Notes under the pieces: model-generated
The model's input: only the letters and a program-made list of their open reading frames with translations
The model's database searches: none
What the model was told of the DNA's origin: nothing
Program-made: the position numbers and the translations under genes
From: BACL21 sp038141525
GTDB lineage: Bacteria; Bacteroidota; Bacteroidia; Flavobacteriales; Flavobacteriaceae
Length of the DNA: 64,000 nucleotides
Direction of reading: 5' to 3'
Assembly: GCA_038141525.1 (NCBI GenBank)
Contig: JAYQIF010000008.1
Coordinates: forward strand, 496,001-560,000
Shown: piece by piece, positions 8,317 through 16,966 of the stretch
Numbering within the stretch: position 1 is the stretch's first letter
How the letters are laid out: each line of letters begins with the position of its first letter

Positions 8317-9722
8317 CGGCGTTCTAAAGTTATATTCATCCCAAATTGAATCGATGCACCGCGAGCCTTAGCCAAATTGGAGTAGGCTAGCAAATGATCT
8401 GCTGCAAGATAAACATTAATTGGTCCCAAATCACCCACAACTGCTAACCCGAGATTAGTCCAAGACAAAGCGTCCATAGTCCATGTAGACTTCAACGTTA
8501 AATTGCGCAACAAGCGTCTGACATAAAAAAAACTCAGCGCTGTCTGTATCGCCTTTGGCCTTTTGATGGCATAAAACTGAACCCCAACTTCACTTTCCAA
8601 CTTGTAGGGATCGCCTTTACCAGAACAATTACAGGCAACTGATCCCGGTGCTGTCGGTCCGAAGCCGTAGGCGGCCGAAGCATTGAATTTTACCGGGCGC
8701 CACTGCGTGTAGGCCGAATATAAGGTATCAATAGGCACAGCTGCTTCTGCCTCATTCTCAAAAATCGCGTAATAAGGCGGGGCTGTCTGACCCTGGGATA
8801 GATCTGGAAATTCGAGTTCAATACCCTCGAGTACATAATCCCCCGTCGCTTGATAGGTTTTCACATCTGCAGCGTGTACAATAGCACCGAGGTCCAAAAT
8901 ACTCGCAGTAAAACGCCAAGCATCATCGTACTGATAAGTTGCCCCAACATCAAACCCAACGCCGAAGTCACCCCCGAAAAGTGCGGACCCAACGATATCT
9001 GAGGAGGTGAAATTGCCCTCAAATCTGGATAAACCAGAGGTTTGAACGCTAACATCAGCATTGTTTAAATCCTGAGCATAGATATTTTGACTGTCTCCAT
9101 TTGCGAGTCGTGTGGTAAAACTACCTGAGTTCCTCAGACTACTGCCCGAGAGTATCCCGTTATAAATTTTAAATCGACCCCCAACGGTCCATTTGCGATC
9201 AATTTTCTTATTTATCCCAAAATGGAATACACTCAATAGGTCAGCCCGAGCGCTTATATGATCGAATTTAAAGGGATAATCAAGATAATCGGCATTACCG
9301 TACCAGGCCAGAGTGGCCCAATCCTTTGGGAAATAAGTAATAAAATCAAACTCTTGATACAAACCCGCAGTGTAAAAGGTTTTATCATCTTTGCGCCATC
9401 CTACACTGATTAATTCTAGTTGTTGACTGAGGGTAATAAAATCCTTATCGCTTAGATCACGAATCAAACCCGAAATACGCTGTGACGGGAGTCTGCCGTC
9501 TGAGGCGGCAATATCGTACAACGAAAAACCCGAGGAACCCGCATTGAAGTGTATCCCAGAAAGCGCAGGGATTCCAATAAATGCACGTCCTTGGGTGACC
9601 CCTCCCGGATTGAGCATGAGATTTTGAGGCACCTCATCCAGACCGTAAATCAATGGCTTGTTTTGGGCCCCTATCGACAGGTAAGAGAGCAAACTTATGA
9701 CGAAAATAAAAATGCGCCTCAT
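8313..9722 (-). CDS. DUF5723 family outer-membrane beta-barrel protein
   Basis: 469 residues. Signal peptide (MRRIFIFVISLLSYLSIGAQ), then the typical DUF5723 opening (IYGLDEVPQNLMLNPGG) and many alternating beta-strands to the end (SIQFGMNITLERR), consistent with an outer-membrane barrel. Function of the family is unknown. The gene overlaps its downstream neighbour by ATGA, and if the upstream lipoprotein gene is frame-corrected it overlaps that one by ATGA too, so lipoprotein, barrel and exported protein probably act together in the envelope. Confidence 0.85.
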   Translation of the reverse strand: MRRIFIFVISLLSYLSIGAQNKPLIYGLDEVPQNLMLNPGGVTQGRAFIGIPALSGIHFNAGSSGFSLYDIAASDGRLPSQRISGLIRDLSDKDFITLSQQLELISVGWRKDDKTFYTAGLYQEFDFITYFPKDWATLAWYGNADYLDYPFKFDHISARADLLSVFHFGINKKIDRKWTVGGRFKIYNGILSGSSLRNSGSFTTRLANGDSQNIYAQDLNNADVSVQTSGLSRFEGNFTSSDIVGSALFGGDFGVGFDVGATYQYDDAWRFTASILDLGAIVHAADVKTYQATGDYVLEGIELEFPDLSQGQTAPPYYAIFENEAEAAVPIDTLYSAYTQWRPVKFNASAAYGFGPTAPGSVACNCSGKGDPYKLESEVGVQFYAIKRPKAIQTALSFFYVRRLLRNLTLKSTWTMDALSWTNLGLAVVGDLGPINVYLAADHLLAYSNLAKARGASIQFGMNITLERR

Positions 9723-9752
9723 TGCCCTGAAATTTCAAGATAAAAACGCGCT

Positions 9753-10271
9753 TTAGATTTCATGTTCAGACTGCCTTGACTCGGCGGTAGACCCTGTACG
9801 ACCGCACTCATAGCAATTAAGTCCTGCTCGCGTAATATCAGACACCTCTGGAGCAGTAATATCGCGCAGTAAAACTTGCTCCTGAGGTGAGGACAAACTG
9901 CCGGCGTTTATTACAGTCTGTAGAGAATAAGTAACATCACCCGAGAGACTTACAAAATCAATGACTACCTCATAACCAGAATCACTGCTGTTTTCAAATT
10001 CAAATAAGAATTCTGCCCTCACGACACTGTCTTGAGTATCTGGGTCGTCCAAAAAACGAATTTCGGTGGTGTCACGGACGGTGCCCAATGGCAAATTTCC
10101 ACTGGTATTATTAAATGCAGGTGCCTCGAGGTCCCAAAACACCAAATTCAGATCAATGACAGGTTCCAGTAGCGTTTGATCGAATTGATCGAAATCGGTA
10201 TCCTTGACGCATGAACCCATGGCTGTCAGAGCCAAGAAAAGGCCAAAAAATTTAAATATGAAATTTTTCAT
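9753..10271 (-). CDS. Lipoprotein of unknown function, first gene of envelope operon, probably frameshifted near its end
   Basis: 172 residues as read. Lipoprotein signal with lipobox MGSC (Cys near residue 21), followed by a beta-rich body of unknown family. The last 25 residues after SDITRAGL (NCYECGRTGS...) look unlike the rest. In the next frame the sequence continues IAMSAVVQGLPPSQGSLNM...FYLEISGQ and stops at 9719, giving an ATGA overlap with the downstream DUF5723 start at 9722. Removing one base near 9816-9820 gives this. I therefore take the true gene as about 9719-10271 and the drawn C terminus as an artefact. Confidence 0.78.
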   Translation of the reverse strand: MKNFIFKFFGLFLALTAMGSCVKDTDFDQFDQTLLEPVIDLNLVFWDLEAPAFNNTSGNLPLGTVRDTTEIRFLDDPDTQDSVVRAEFLFEFENSSDSGYEVVIDFVSLSGDVTYSLQTVINAGSLSSPQEQVLLRDITAPEVSDITRAGLNCYECGRTGSTAESRQSEHEI

Positions 10272-10301
10272 GTATGATAGTAGGTTTAAACTAATTTGGG
10301 A

Positions 10302-10994
10302 TTACAAATGTAGCTTGATTTCTTGAATATTACCAATGATGGTATAATGCCCTGGCACATCCGTAGACCAATAATTGAACAATAATGTGTGCATACCCAC
10401 CGCTTCTGCTCCGAGAATATCGGCCTCAAAAGTATCGCCAACCATCAAACTCTCATCTGCCCTGGCCCTGGCTTTCTCCAAAGCCCTTTTAAATATAACA
10501 GGATGAGGCTTTTTTAACCCTACCTCTTCTGAAGTGGTTACCGAATTAAAATAGTCCATAAGACCACTTTTGTGCAGTTTGTTGTGCTGTACTCCGTGAA
10601 ACCCATTGGTGATAATGTGGAGCTCATAATTTGGGCACAGGTCCTCTAAGGTCCGAATGACGCCATCAAATAAGTGATTGTTTTTAGGCAGTTCCTCAAT
10701 GTAGGTTTCGGCCATTGCGTCAAGTTCCGCATTGCTGAATGAGCGTTCAAATCGCGCAAAACTATCGCTCAGTCGGCCTCGCCTTAGCTCTAATTTCGAA
10801 ATCTCATCTGCTCTAAATTTTGCCCAATACGCATAATTGATCGGTTCATAAACATCGAGAAATTCTGCCAAATCTAAATCAATCTCATACTGTCGAAACA
10901 AAGCTTCAAAGGCAAGTCTTGAGTTTCGGTCAAAATCCCAACGCGTGTGATCTAAATCAAAAAAAATATGTTTTATTTTACCTTGCACGCCCAA
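10302..10994 (-). CDS. HAD-family phosphatase, YjjG-type noncanonical pyrimidine nucleotidase
   Basis: 230 residues. HAD motif I FFDLDH (Asp13, Asp15) at the N terminus, a helical cap, motif II ITNGFHG, motif III Lys in EVGLKKPHP and motif IV GDTFEADILGA. The whole architecture, including the WDFDRNSRLAFEALF opening, fits YjjG-like nucleotidases that dephosphorylate noncanonical pyrimidine nucleotides. Oddity: motif I reads DLDHTRWD, where this subfamily normally has DLDHTLWD; a Leu-to-Arg change (ctt to cgt) could be real or a base error. Starts inside the end of the polysaccharide-deacetylase-like gene (17-base overlap), so the two are cotranscribed. Confidence 0.83.
   Translation of the reverse strand: MGVQGKIKHIFFDLDHTRWDFDRNSRLAFEALFRQYEIDLDLAEFLDVYEPINYAYWAKFRADEISKLELRRGRLSDSFARFERSFSNAELDAMAETYIEELPKNNHLFDGVIRTLEDLCPNYELHIITNGFHGVQHNKLHKSGLMDYFNSVTTSEEVGLKKPHPVIFKRALEKARARADESLMVGDTFEADILGAEAVGMHTLLFNYWSTDVPGHYTIIGNIQEIKLHL
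10305..10336 (-). promoter_or_regulatory. Promoter of the lipoprotein-DUF5723 operon
   Basis: On the minus strand TTG (10334-10336), 21 bases, then TACATTTG (10305-10312), matching the Bacteroidota form TTG-N-TAnnTTTG. It lies inside the last codons of the upstream HAD gene and 33 bases before the lipoprotein ATG. Confidence 0.6.
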
Positions 10995-12273
10995 TCAGTT
11001 TTTCTGAGAACAAATATCGCCAGATTTTATTGTGCTTGGTGGGTTCAAAATCTCTATTTGAAAAAACCATTATTAAATGACCCTCTACCGATTTTACTCT
11101 ATGGATAAATGTATTGAATGTAGTTTCGATTGTTCCGGGAGTATCGCCTTGCAGTGCGAGTGTTTTTCCCACAACGGGCATGAGTTCTAAAGGGGTTTTG
11201 ACTTCATACTCCAAATCATAAAATAAAAACGGTGTACAAGTCCCCGCTCGAAATCCAAATTGATTAAAATAGAACATGGTATAATCTCGAGAAACTCCTG
11301 CCTCGACTAAATTTCTATAAACTTCTGGAAGCTTTACCCTTTGACGATCATTAAAACTCGCATTGACGCCCCTGTGGGTGTAGGTTTCTAGTTGCTGTTT
11401 TTCAGAGATCAATTGAGGTAGATCCGAGAGCCAATGATAGGATAGAATAATGCCGACCTCGAGGTAATCCGCTACAAATTTGATCAAATTAATGTAGCCC
11501 TGACGGGTTGTTTTTAGCGTTTCCCGATAGGTATATCCTTCGCCGAGCAAGAAAAATAAAATAACTCGTGCTTTACTGGTGCCTGCAAGTTTAACGATCC
11601 ATTTAAACGTGTCGTAGGGGTCTTTGCGCAACCCAAGCAACACCTGAGCTCTCCAAACCATTCGACTAAAGCGCAGTTTGTAGAGATCGCCTAAAAACCC
11701 TATCAGAGTCCTTAAAAATCCACGGTACAAAAATTCAAAAGGTCGTTTAGCCTCAATGGCAATCGTATTTTGGCCTTTTCTTTTGGTCCATTCTAGTTCA
11801 GGAAAAGCATCTTGCAAACACTCCCTGAACTTAAAGGCCCATAAATCGACCACTGGCTGATCCAAAAATTCATATTTCCACGCCAAACTCTCGGTGTAAG
11901 GGAAACGACCAAGAGCATCCTTCACGTGGGGTAAGTACTCTTCGTAGCGACTGAGTAAATAAAAAGAAGCCCCGAAAATATCAAAGGGTAAGGCCCCATA
12001 TTCTCTTGTGGCAAAAAAGCTTAGAGTGTCGTCCCAAGGGCGTACATGAATCTCCCAATCTTCCAGTCCTTGACTGAATAAAATATCATGGCTTTGGACA
12101 AAAAATTCGTTACCGAGTTGAGTACGTCCATAAGACATTTTGGGGCCTGTATAGGCGATAAAACGCTCAAGGTTAGTGGTAAACTCAAATTCGAGGCCCA
12201 GAATTCGTCCGCATATATGCTTAAAAACATAATCCAAGCGCGGACCAACCTTGACCACATAGATCAGTAACAT
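10978..12273 (-). CDS. Polysaccharide-deacetylase-like protein (DUF7033 type)
   Basis: 431 residues with no signal peptide. N-terminal part (residues 1-200) is the DUF7033-like region (IYGPKMSYG-like: FIAYTGPKMSYGRTQLGNEF, LPFDIFGASFYLLSRYEEY). The C-terminal part has the NodB-like deacetylase fold (ARVILFFLLGEGYTYR, VGIILSYHW, LPEVYRNLVEAGVSRDYTMF, FRAGTCTPFLFYDL). Members of this family in Flavobacteria are annotated as polysaccharide deacetylases, though activity is unproven. Oddity: the usual Asp and a usual His (seen as RQH in relatives from memory; here RQRVKL) seem replaced, so catalysis is uncertain. Follows radC by 3 bases. Confidence 0.75.
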   Translation of the reverse strand: MLLIYVVKVGPRLDYVFKHICGRILGLEFEFTTNLERFIAYTGPKMSYGRTQLGNEFFVQSHDILFSQGLEDWEIHVRPWDDTLSFFATREYGALPFDIFGASFYLLSRYEEYLPHVKDALGRFPYTESLAWKYEFLDQPVVDLWAFKFRECLQDAFPELEWTKRKGQNTIAIEAKRPFEFLYRGFLRTLIGFLGDLYKLRFSRMVWRAQVLLGLRKDPYDTFKWIVKLAGTSKARVILFFLLGEGYTYRETLKTTRQGYINLIKFVADYLEVGIILSYHWLSDLPQLISEKQQLETYTHRGVNASFNDRQRVKLPEVYRNLVEAGVSRDYTMFYFNQFGFRAGTCTPFLFYDLEYEVKTPLELMPVVGKTLALQGDTPGTIETTFNTFIHRVKSVEGHLIMVFSNRDFEPTKHNKIWRYLFSEKLIGRAR

Positions 12274-12276
12274 GTG

Positions 12277-12930
12277 TTATATTAATTGGGCATCAGCGAA
12301 GCTAAAATAATCTTTTTCAGCTACAATAAGGTGATCCAAAACCCGTAAATCCATCTGCGCGGCGGCTTTGGTAATCCGTTTTGTCAGTTTCTTATCTGAC
12401 TCGCTCGGCATCACAGCACCGCTGGGATGATTGTGAATCAATATCATGGCTACAGCTCTGTAATCCAATGCTTTTTTTATCAGCAAACGCAAATCAACCA
12501 CTGTAGAGGTCACTCCACCCTTACTGAGTTGCGATATCCCCTCTACCCCATGCGCTGCATTGAGAAAAAGCACCCAAAATTCTTCATGATCCAAATGACA
12601 CAAACTCGGTTTCATAAATTCATAAACACAACGGCTAGATTCCATTTTTTGTGTAACGCGTCTCGAATCATGTCGGCGACGACGCCCCAATTCAAAGGCC
12701 GCGAGAATAGAAAGCGCCTTGGCCCGACCAATACCTTTAATTGCTGTGAGTTCAGCCAGTGTAATGCGTTCTAGAGTTGCTAAATTCTGCCCTACTTTGG
12801 CCATGAGTTGGGCGCCGAGTAATTCAGCTTGCCAGTGCGGAGAGCTGCCCTTTATTAAAAGTGCGATGAGTTCTGAGGTAGATAAGGATTCAAAACCTTC
12901 TTGCCAGATAGAATCTTGTGGTCGGATCAT
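12277..12930 (-). CDS. radC: RadC family protein (JAB/MPN metalloprotein)
   Basis: 217 residues. N-terminal helix-hairpin-helix region (ELTAIKGIGRAKALSILAAFELG, residues 60-83) followed by an MPN/JAMM domain with the metal motif HNHPSG and SESD (about residues 165-180). Historically linked to DNA repair, but the exact biochemical role of RadC proteins is unsettled. Length is typical. Leads the apparent run radC, deacetylase-like, HAD on the minus strand with tiny gaps. Confidence 0.92.
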   Translation of the reverse strand: MIRPQDSIWQEGFESLSTSELIALLIKGSSPHWQAELLGAQLMAKVGQNLATLERITLAELTAIKGIGRAKALSILAAFELGRRRRHDSRRVTQKMESSRCVYEFMKPSLCHLDHEEFWVLFLNAAHGVEGISQLSKGGVTSTVVDLRLLIKKALDYRAVAMILIHNHPSGAVMPSESDKKLTKRITKAAAQMDLRVLDHLIVAEKDYFSFADAQLI

Positions 12931-13028
12931 AATTGATTTATTTTAAGCTGGAGAGCTATCTACAAATCAAAATGATTTTGGACTCATGCAACTGATATTT
13001 TATAAATTGAATCCTGTTAATTTAAAAA

Positions 13029-14375
13029 TCAGCCGAAAATTTCACTCAGATCGAGTCCCCCATAATTGCCGCTGCTCATCAGGAGCAGGACCATCGGACG
13101 ATCACTCAATAAGTCAATATAGATTTCTAACTCCTGCGCAGTAGTCATCAATTTTAAGTCTTTGCGCGCGAAGGCCGATACAATGACCTCGGGGGGTATG
13201 GGCGGCCTATTTTTCAAAACTAAAGTCTCAGGCTGATAAAAAACAACCGCCTCATCGGCTAAATCTAAGGTGTTTTGATACTCTTTGATAAAATCCTGAT
13301 TCAAGCTGCTGTAGGTATGAAGCTCCAGACAAGCGATAAATTTATAATCAGGATACTGCTGACGCACCGCTGTCATGGTCGCGCTGACTTTACTCGGGGC
13401 ATGAGCGAAGTCCTTGTAAACGACATAGTCCTTTTTATTGACAAGCCGTTCAAGGCGTTTGCTCGCCCCTTTAAAAGAAGCTATGGCCTCATAAAAGTCC
13501 TCGGCGTCAATGCCCATTAATTGACAAATCCAACGCGCTCCCTCGAGATTACTGAGGTTATGCGCGCCAAATATCTCGACAGGCATGGGCCCTTCAGTTG
13601 TTTCTAGATAGGTGACTCCCTCTTGTATGTCATGCTCTGCAACAGAATATGGTATCTTTTTGATGGGATGGGTCGATTGTTCCACAAGGGTTCTCACCTC
13701 GGGATCTTCTTGATTATAAATCAAAGTACCCCCAGGAACAATTTTTTCGATAAAAATGGAAAACTGCTCGCGGTATTTTTCAAAACTGGGAAATACATTT
13801 ATATGATCCCAAGCAATACCGCTGATAAGGGCAATATTGGGTGCGTATAAATGAAATTTAGGTCTGCGATCAATGGGCGAGGATAAATATTCATCACCTT
13901 CCATAAGCATAAATTCATTTTCTGAGGTGAGATGCACCATGGTATCAAATCCCTCGAGTTGCGCTCCAACCATGTAATCCGCAGAGCGACTGTGATAACC
14001 CAATACATGCAAAATCATAGAGGTTATGGTGGTCTTCCCGTGAGAACCACCGATCACCACACGAGTTTTATTTTGACTGTGTGTGTATAAATACTCTGGG
14101 TAAGAGTAGATCGTCAATCCCAATTCTTGAGCTTGGAGCAATTCCGGATTGTCCGCTTTGGCATGCATCCCCAATATCACGACCTCCATCTCTGATGTAA
14201 TTCGTGAAGCGTCCCAGCCTAATTTTTCCGGAAGCAGTCCACGTGCCTCAAGACGGCTTTTCGACGGTTCAAAAATAGCATCATCGCTTCCCGTGACTTT
14301 AGCCCCTTGATTGGCTAATGCCAGGGCCAAATTGTGCATCGCACTCCCGCCAATAGCGATAAAATGTACCCACAT
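13029..14375 (-). CDS. mpl: Mur ligase family protein, Mpl-type murein peptide ligase
   Basis: 448 residues. Rossmann-like N-terminal domain (HFIAIGGSAMHNLALALANQG), P-loop GGSHGKTTITS near residue 110, central ligase domain (GDEYLSSPIDRRPKFHLY, ISGIAWDHINVFPSF) and C-terminal domain (YKDFAHAPSKVSATM, near 317). This is the pattern of Mpl, which joins recycled L-Ala-gamma-D-Glu-meso-DAP tripeptide to UDP-MurNAc; relatives in Flavobacteria are labelled peptidoglycan synthetase. Distinguished from MurC by the IAIGGSAM opening and the DHINVF motif. Cytoplasmic. Stands alone on the minus strand between a TPR gene and radC. Confidence 0.85.
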   Translation of the reverse strand: MWVHFIAIGGSAMHNLALALANQGAKVTGSDDAIFEPSKSRLEARGLLPEKLGWDASRITSEMEVVILGMHAKADNPELLQAQELGLTIYSYPEYLYTHSQNKTRVVIGGSHGKTTITSMILHVLGYHSRSADYMVGAQLEGFDTMVHLTSENEFMLMEGDEYLSSPIDRRPKFHLYAPNIALISGIAWDHINVFPSFEKYREQFSIFIEKIVPGGTLIYNQEDPEVRTLVEQSTHPIKKIPYSVAEHDIQEGVTYLETTEGPMPVEIFGAHNLSNLEGARWICQLMGIDAEDFYEAIASFKGASKRLERLVNKKDYVVYKDFAHAPSKVSATMTAVRQQYPDYKFIACLELHTYSSLNQDFIKEYQNTLDLADEAVVFYQPETLVLKNRPPIPPEVIVSAFARKDLKLMTTAQELEIYIDLLSDRPMVLLLMSSGNYGGLDLSEIFG

Positions 14376-14430
14376 AAAATGTACTTATTATAAACTAAAG
14401 GCTAAAGATACAAAAGGCCCTGAAGACCCA

Positions 14431-15429
14431 TCATTTGATTGTGTTCAATATTTTCTGTAAAATGCGCTGCTCCTCTTTAGCCTGTTCAAAATTAGCATCA
14501 AGTACAAGGGCAAGATTGACCTGTTCTAATGCCGTTTTATTTTGACCAGTTTTGCGCAGTAATTGAGCATATCGCAGTCGAATCCATTGCTCAGGAATGC
14601 CCTCCACCTGAGCAGTTGGCCCTAGACATTCGGCAATATAATTACGTCCCTGTGTAACATACTTATCGCTGAGTACAGACATTTTAGCCCATTGATAATT
14701 CAAGCTCAAGTCATCAAATTTAGTCATGGCCGTTTTGAGCTGATCAAAAGCAGAATCCCAGCGTTTGTGACGCTCGTAAAAGCTGATCAGTTCTTTGTAC
14801 GCCCAAAGGGATTGCCCGGTATCCACTGCTTGTCGATAATTTTGCTCGGCGGCGCCTAGATCCTCATCTTCCTCCGCTACACGAGCACGAGCCATCAACC
14901 CATCGACGGGAGAGACCGCATAAAGGGCATCCGCTTGCTGCATGGCCCGCTCAACACCGCCTCCCATAAAACTTGGCACTTGAAAATAGTACTCGATGAG
15001 CGCCCAATGCGCGGCGACATAAGTTGGATCTAGATCAACCGACTTCTGAAAACTTGCTTTGATGTCGTCTAAATACATCAAGGCTGTGAATTTATTTTTT
15101 GACAAGGCCTTCATCCCTAAGGCACCCCCATATTTAAATGGTCCTGCTGGATTTTTCGGATCGATGTCTTTGAATCGCTCGTAATAAATCAAGGCAGAGT
15201 CCCAGCGCTTCAGACCGAAATAAATATCACCGATGAGTTCAAGCGACTCTGGGCTCGATTGAGCCTCTTTGGGCATTTTTAAGATTTGCGAGCGCGCCTC
15301 GATCAATTTCCCTTGATCAAGGAGCATCTTAATCGCCTTAGGGGTTGCAATCTCTTGACTGGACTGCTGACCAGACAACAAAATACCTTTACACACAAAG
15401 AGAATAATGAGTATACCCTGTTTTGACAT
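14431..15429 (-). CDS. Exported tetratricopeptide-repeat protein
   Basis: 332 residues. Short hydrophobic N terminus (ILIILFVCKGILLSG) likely a signal peptide, then TPR-type helical repeats throughout: WDSALIYYERFKDIDPKNPA, FQKSVDLDPTYVAAHWALIEY, LGAAEQNYRQAVDTGQSLWA, ALEQVNLALVLDANFEQA. Probably a periplasmic scaffold or binding protein; no specific partner can be named. It begins 2 bases after the frame-corrected end (15432) of the leucine-rich T9SS gene and could be cotranscribed with it. Confidence 0.82.
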   Translation of the reverse strand: MSKQGILIILFVCKGILLSGQQSSQEIATPKAIKMLLDQGKLIEARSQILKMPKEAQSSPESLELIGDIYFGLKRWDSALIYYERFKDIDPKNPAGPFKYGGALGMKALSKNKFTALMYLDDIKASFQKSVDLDPTYVAAHWALIEYYFQVPSFMGGGVERAMQQADALYAVSPVDGLMARARVAEEDEDLGAAEQNYRQAVDTGQSLWAYKELISFYERHKRWDSAFDQLKTAMTKFDDLSLNYQWAKMSVLSDKYVTQGRNYIAECLGPTAQVEGIPEQWIRLRYAQLLRKTGQNKTALEQVNLALVLDANFEQAKEEQRILQKILNTIK

Positions 15430-15438
15430 GCCTAATGT

Positions 15439-16839
15439 TTAATAAATTTTTGTTGAACCATTCCCGCGATTGGTCATCAGAGCAATGAAATATAAACCCG
15501 TTGGATAATTAGAAACGTTCACCTGCACGGTTTGCGGATATTCACTGGACACCCTGTAGCCTGAATCGATTAATTGCCCCTGGGCATTGAACACCTCTAA
15601 TCCCGTTACCTCTCCCGCTGGCACTAGCACACTTAATTGAGCATTTGTTGGATTCGGCCAAATCTCAACCGAAAGCGGGTCGCTGAGTTCATCGGCAGCG
15701 AGAATACAGCGCGCGGCAACTTGAGGAACAGAATTACAGCCATTGGCATTGCCTTGGATTTGCTCATTAATTTCTGGATCAAAAATTACTTGGCACACAA
15801 AATTATTGTCGCAAACCGAAAGATTTGTATTTCTCAAGATAGCCATCTGACTCAAGGTCTCGGCACTCAATCCATCAAGTGCCGTAATGTCGCTAAGCAT
15901 AGGGTTATCCATAATATACACGCTCTCTTGAATGCCCTCTAGCCCCTGCAAACCAGAAAGAGTAGTTAGATTTGAATTCTCATAAATATCCAAATTTCTC
16001 ACAGACCTAAGCGACTCCAAACCGACTAATGACTCCAGCTGACTATTGAACCCAATACGCAATAAATCATTGACTTGGACAAGATCCTCAAGTCCATTTA
16101 AATTGGTTAAAGCACTGCAACCGCTGATCACAAGACCATCAAGTGAGTTTAACCCAGAACAGGCACTCAGGTCCTGCAGTTCGGTATTATTGATAAAATA
16201 TAATGAACCGTTAAATTGACTAAAGACCTGGGTCAATTCTGACACATCAGTAATGGATTCACCTGATATAAAAAGCTCTTCACTAACCGAGGTCAAGTTC
16301 TCCATACCGGCTAATGAAGTAAAGTTGTTTCCCGCAATTCGAAAACTCGATAACTCGGTCACATTGGAGAAGGCCGTCAAATCAGACAGTACTTCATTTT
16401 CGTAAAAATTCAGGTAGGTCACACTCTCTAGAGCGTCTAAACCCACAGAAGTTGATAAAGAATTATTTTGAATCGCATTAAAGGAAGTGACCTGGACTAG
16501 CGACTCAAAACCACTGAAATCAAGCAAATCATCGTTGCGAAAAATCCTAAACTGATCGAGTTGTGTGAGATTTTCTAACCCACTAAAATCGCTAATGTGC
16601 GTGTATTGTATGTTCAATGAGGTGCCTGAAATTAATTGACTGAGCCCTTCCAAATTGTCAATAGGCCCATCTAATTCGTCAATAAATAAAGCATCGTTGA
16701 GCTGCGTACAATTCGGATAGTCGATTGAAAAATTATCGATATCAGCCTGACTGCCAAGCGTAATAGGTGTTGTGGGACACTGCGCATTTATGGCACTTTG
16801 GACCACAAATAAACCCAGTCCCATGAGGAACGGCTTCAT
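15439..16839 (-). CDS. Secreted leucine-rich (receptor L-like) protein with T9SS sorting domain
   Basis: 466 residues as read. Signal peptide (MKPFLMGLGLFVVQSAINA), about 12 imperfect leucine-rich units of receptor-L type between residues 45 and 360 (for example LTQLDQFRIFRNDDLLDFSG, LTNLNGLEDLVQVNDLLRIG), then a type A T9SS domain from about 385 (VEIWPNPTNAQLSVLV, GLYFIAL). Predicted to be exported by the T9SS and anchored or released at the cell surface; probably adhesive or ligand binding. Oddity: it ends STKIY, but dropping one A from a five-A run (15447-15451 on the plus strand as T) gives STKFIKH with stop at 15432, the usual ending of this domain. Confidence 0.87.
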   Translation of the reverse strand: MKPFLMGLGLFVVQSAINAQCPTTPITLGSQADIDNFSIDYPNCTQLNDALFIDELDGPIDNLEGLSQLISGTSLNIQYTHISDFSGLENLTQLDQFRIFRNDDLLDFSGFESLVQVTSFNAIQNNSLSTSVGLDALESVTYLNFYENEVLSDLTAFSNVTELSSFRIAGNNFTSLAGMENLTSVSEELFISGESITDVSELTQVFSQFNGSLYFINNTELQDLSACSGLNSLDGLVISGCSALTNLNGLEDLVQVNDLLRIGFNSQLESLVGLESLRSVRNLDIYENSNLTTLSGLQGLEGIQESVYIMDNPMLSDITALDGLSAETLSQMAILRNTNLSVCDNNFVCQVIFDPEINEQIQGNANGCNSVPQVAARCILAADELSDPLSVEIWPNPTNAQLSVLVPAGEVTGLEVFNAQGQLIDSGYRVSSEYPQTVQVNVSNYPTGLYFIALMTNRGNGSTKIY

Positions 16840-16966
16840 AACTTTTTTTGTTACAAGATAATGAAAAAAAGGAGGCCGATTTACAAAGCTCTATTCAAAG
16901 TGTTGCCGCCTTATGAATCCGTCACAGGAGTGTTTAGCGCAACCCAAAGCTTATCTTTTAATTGAT

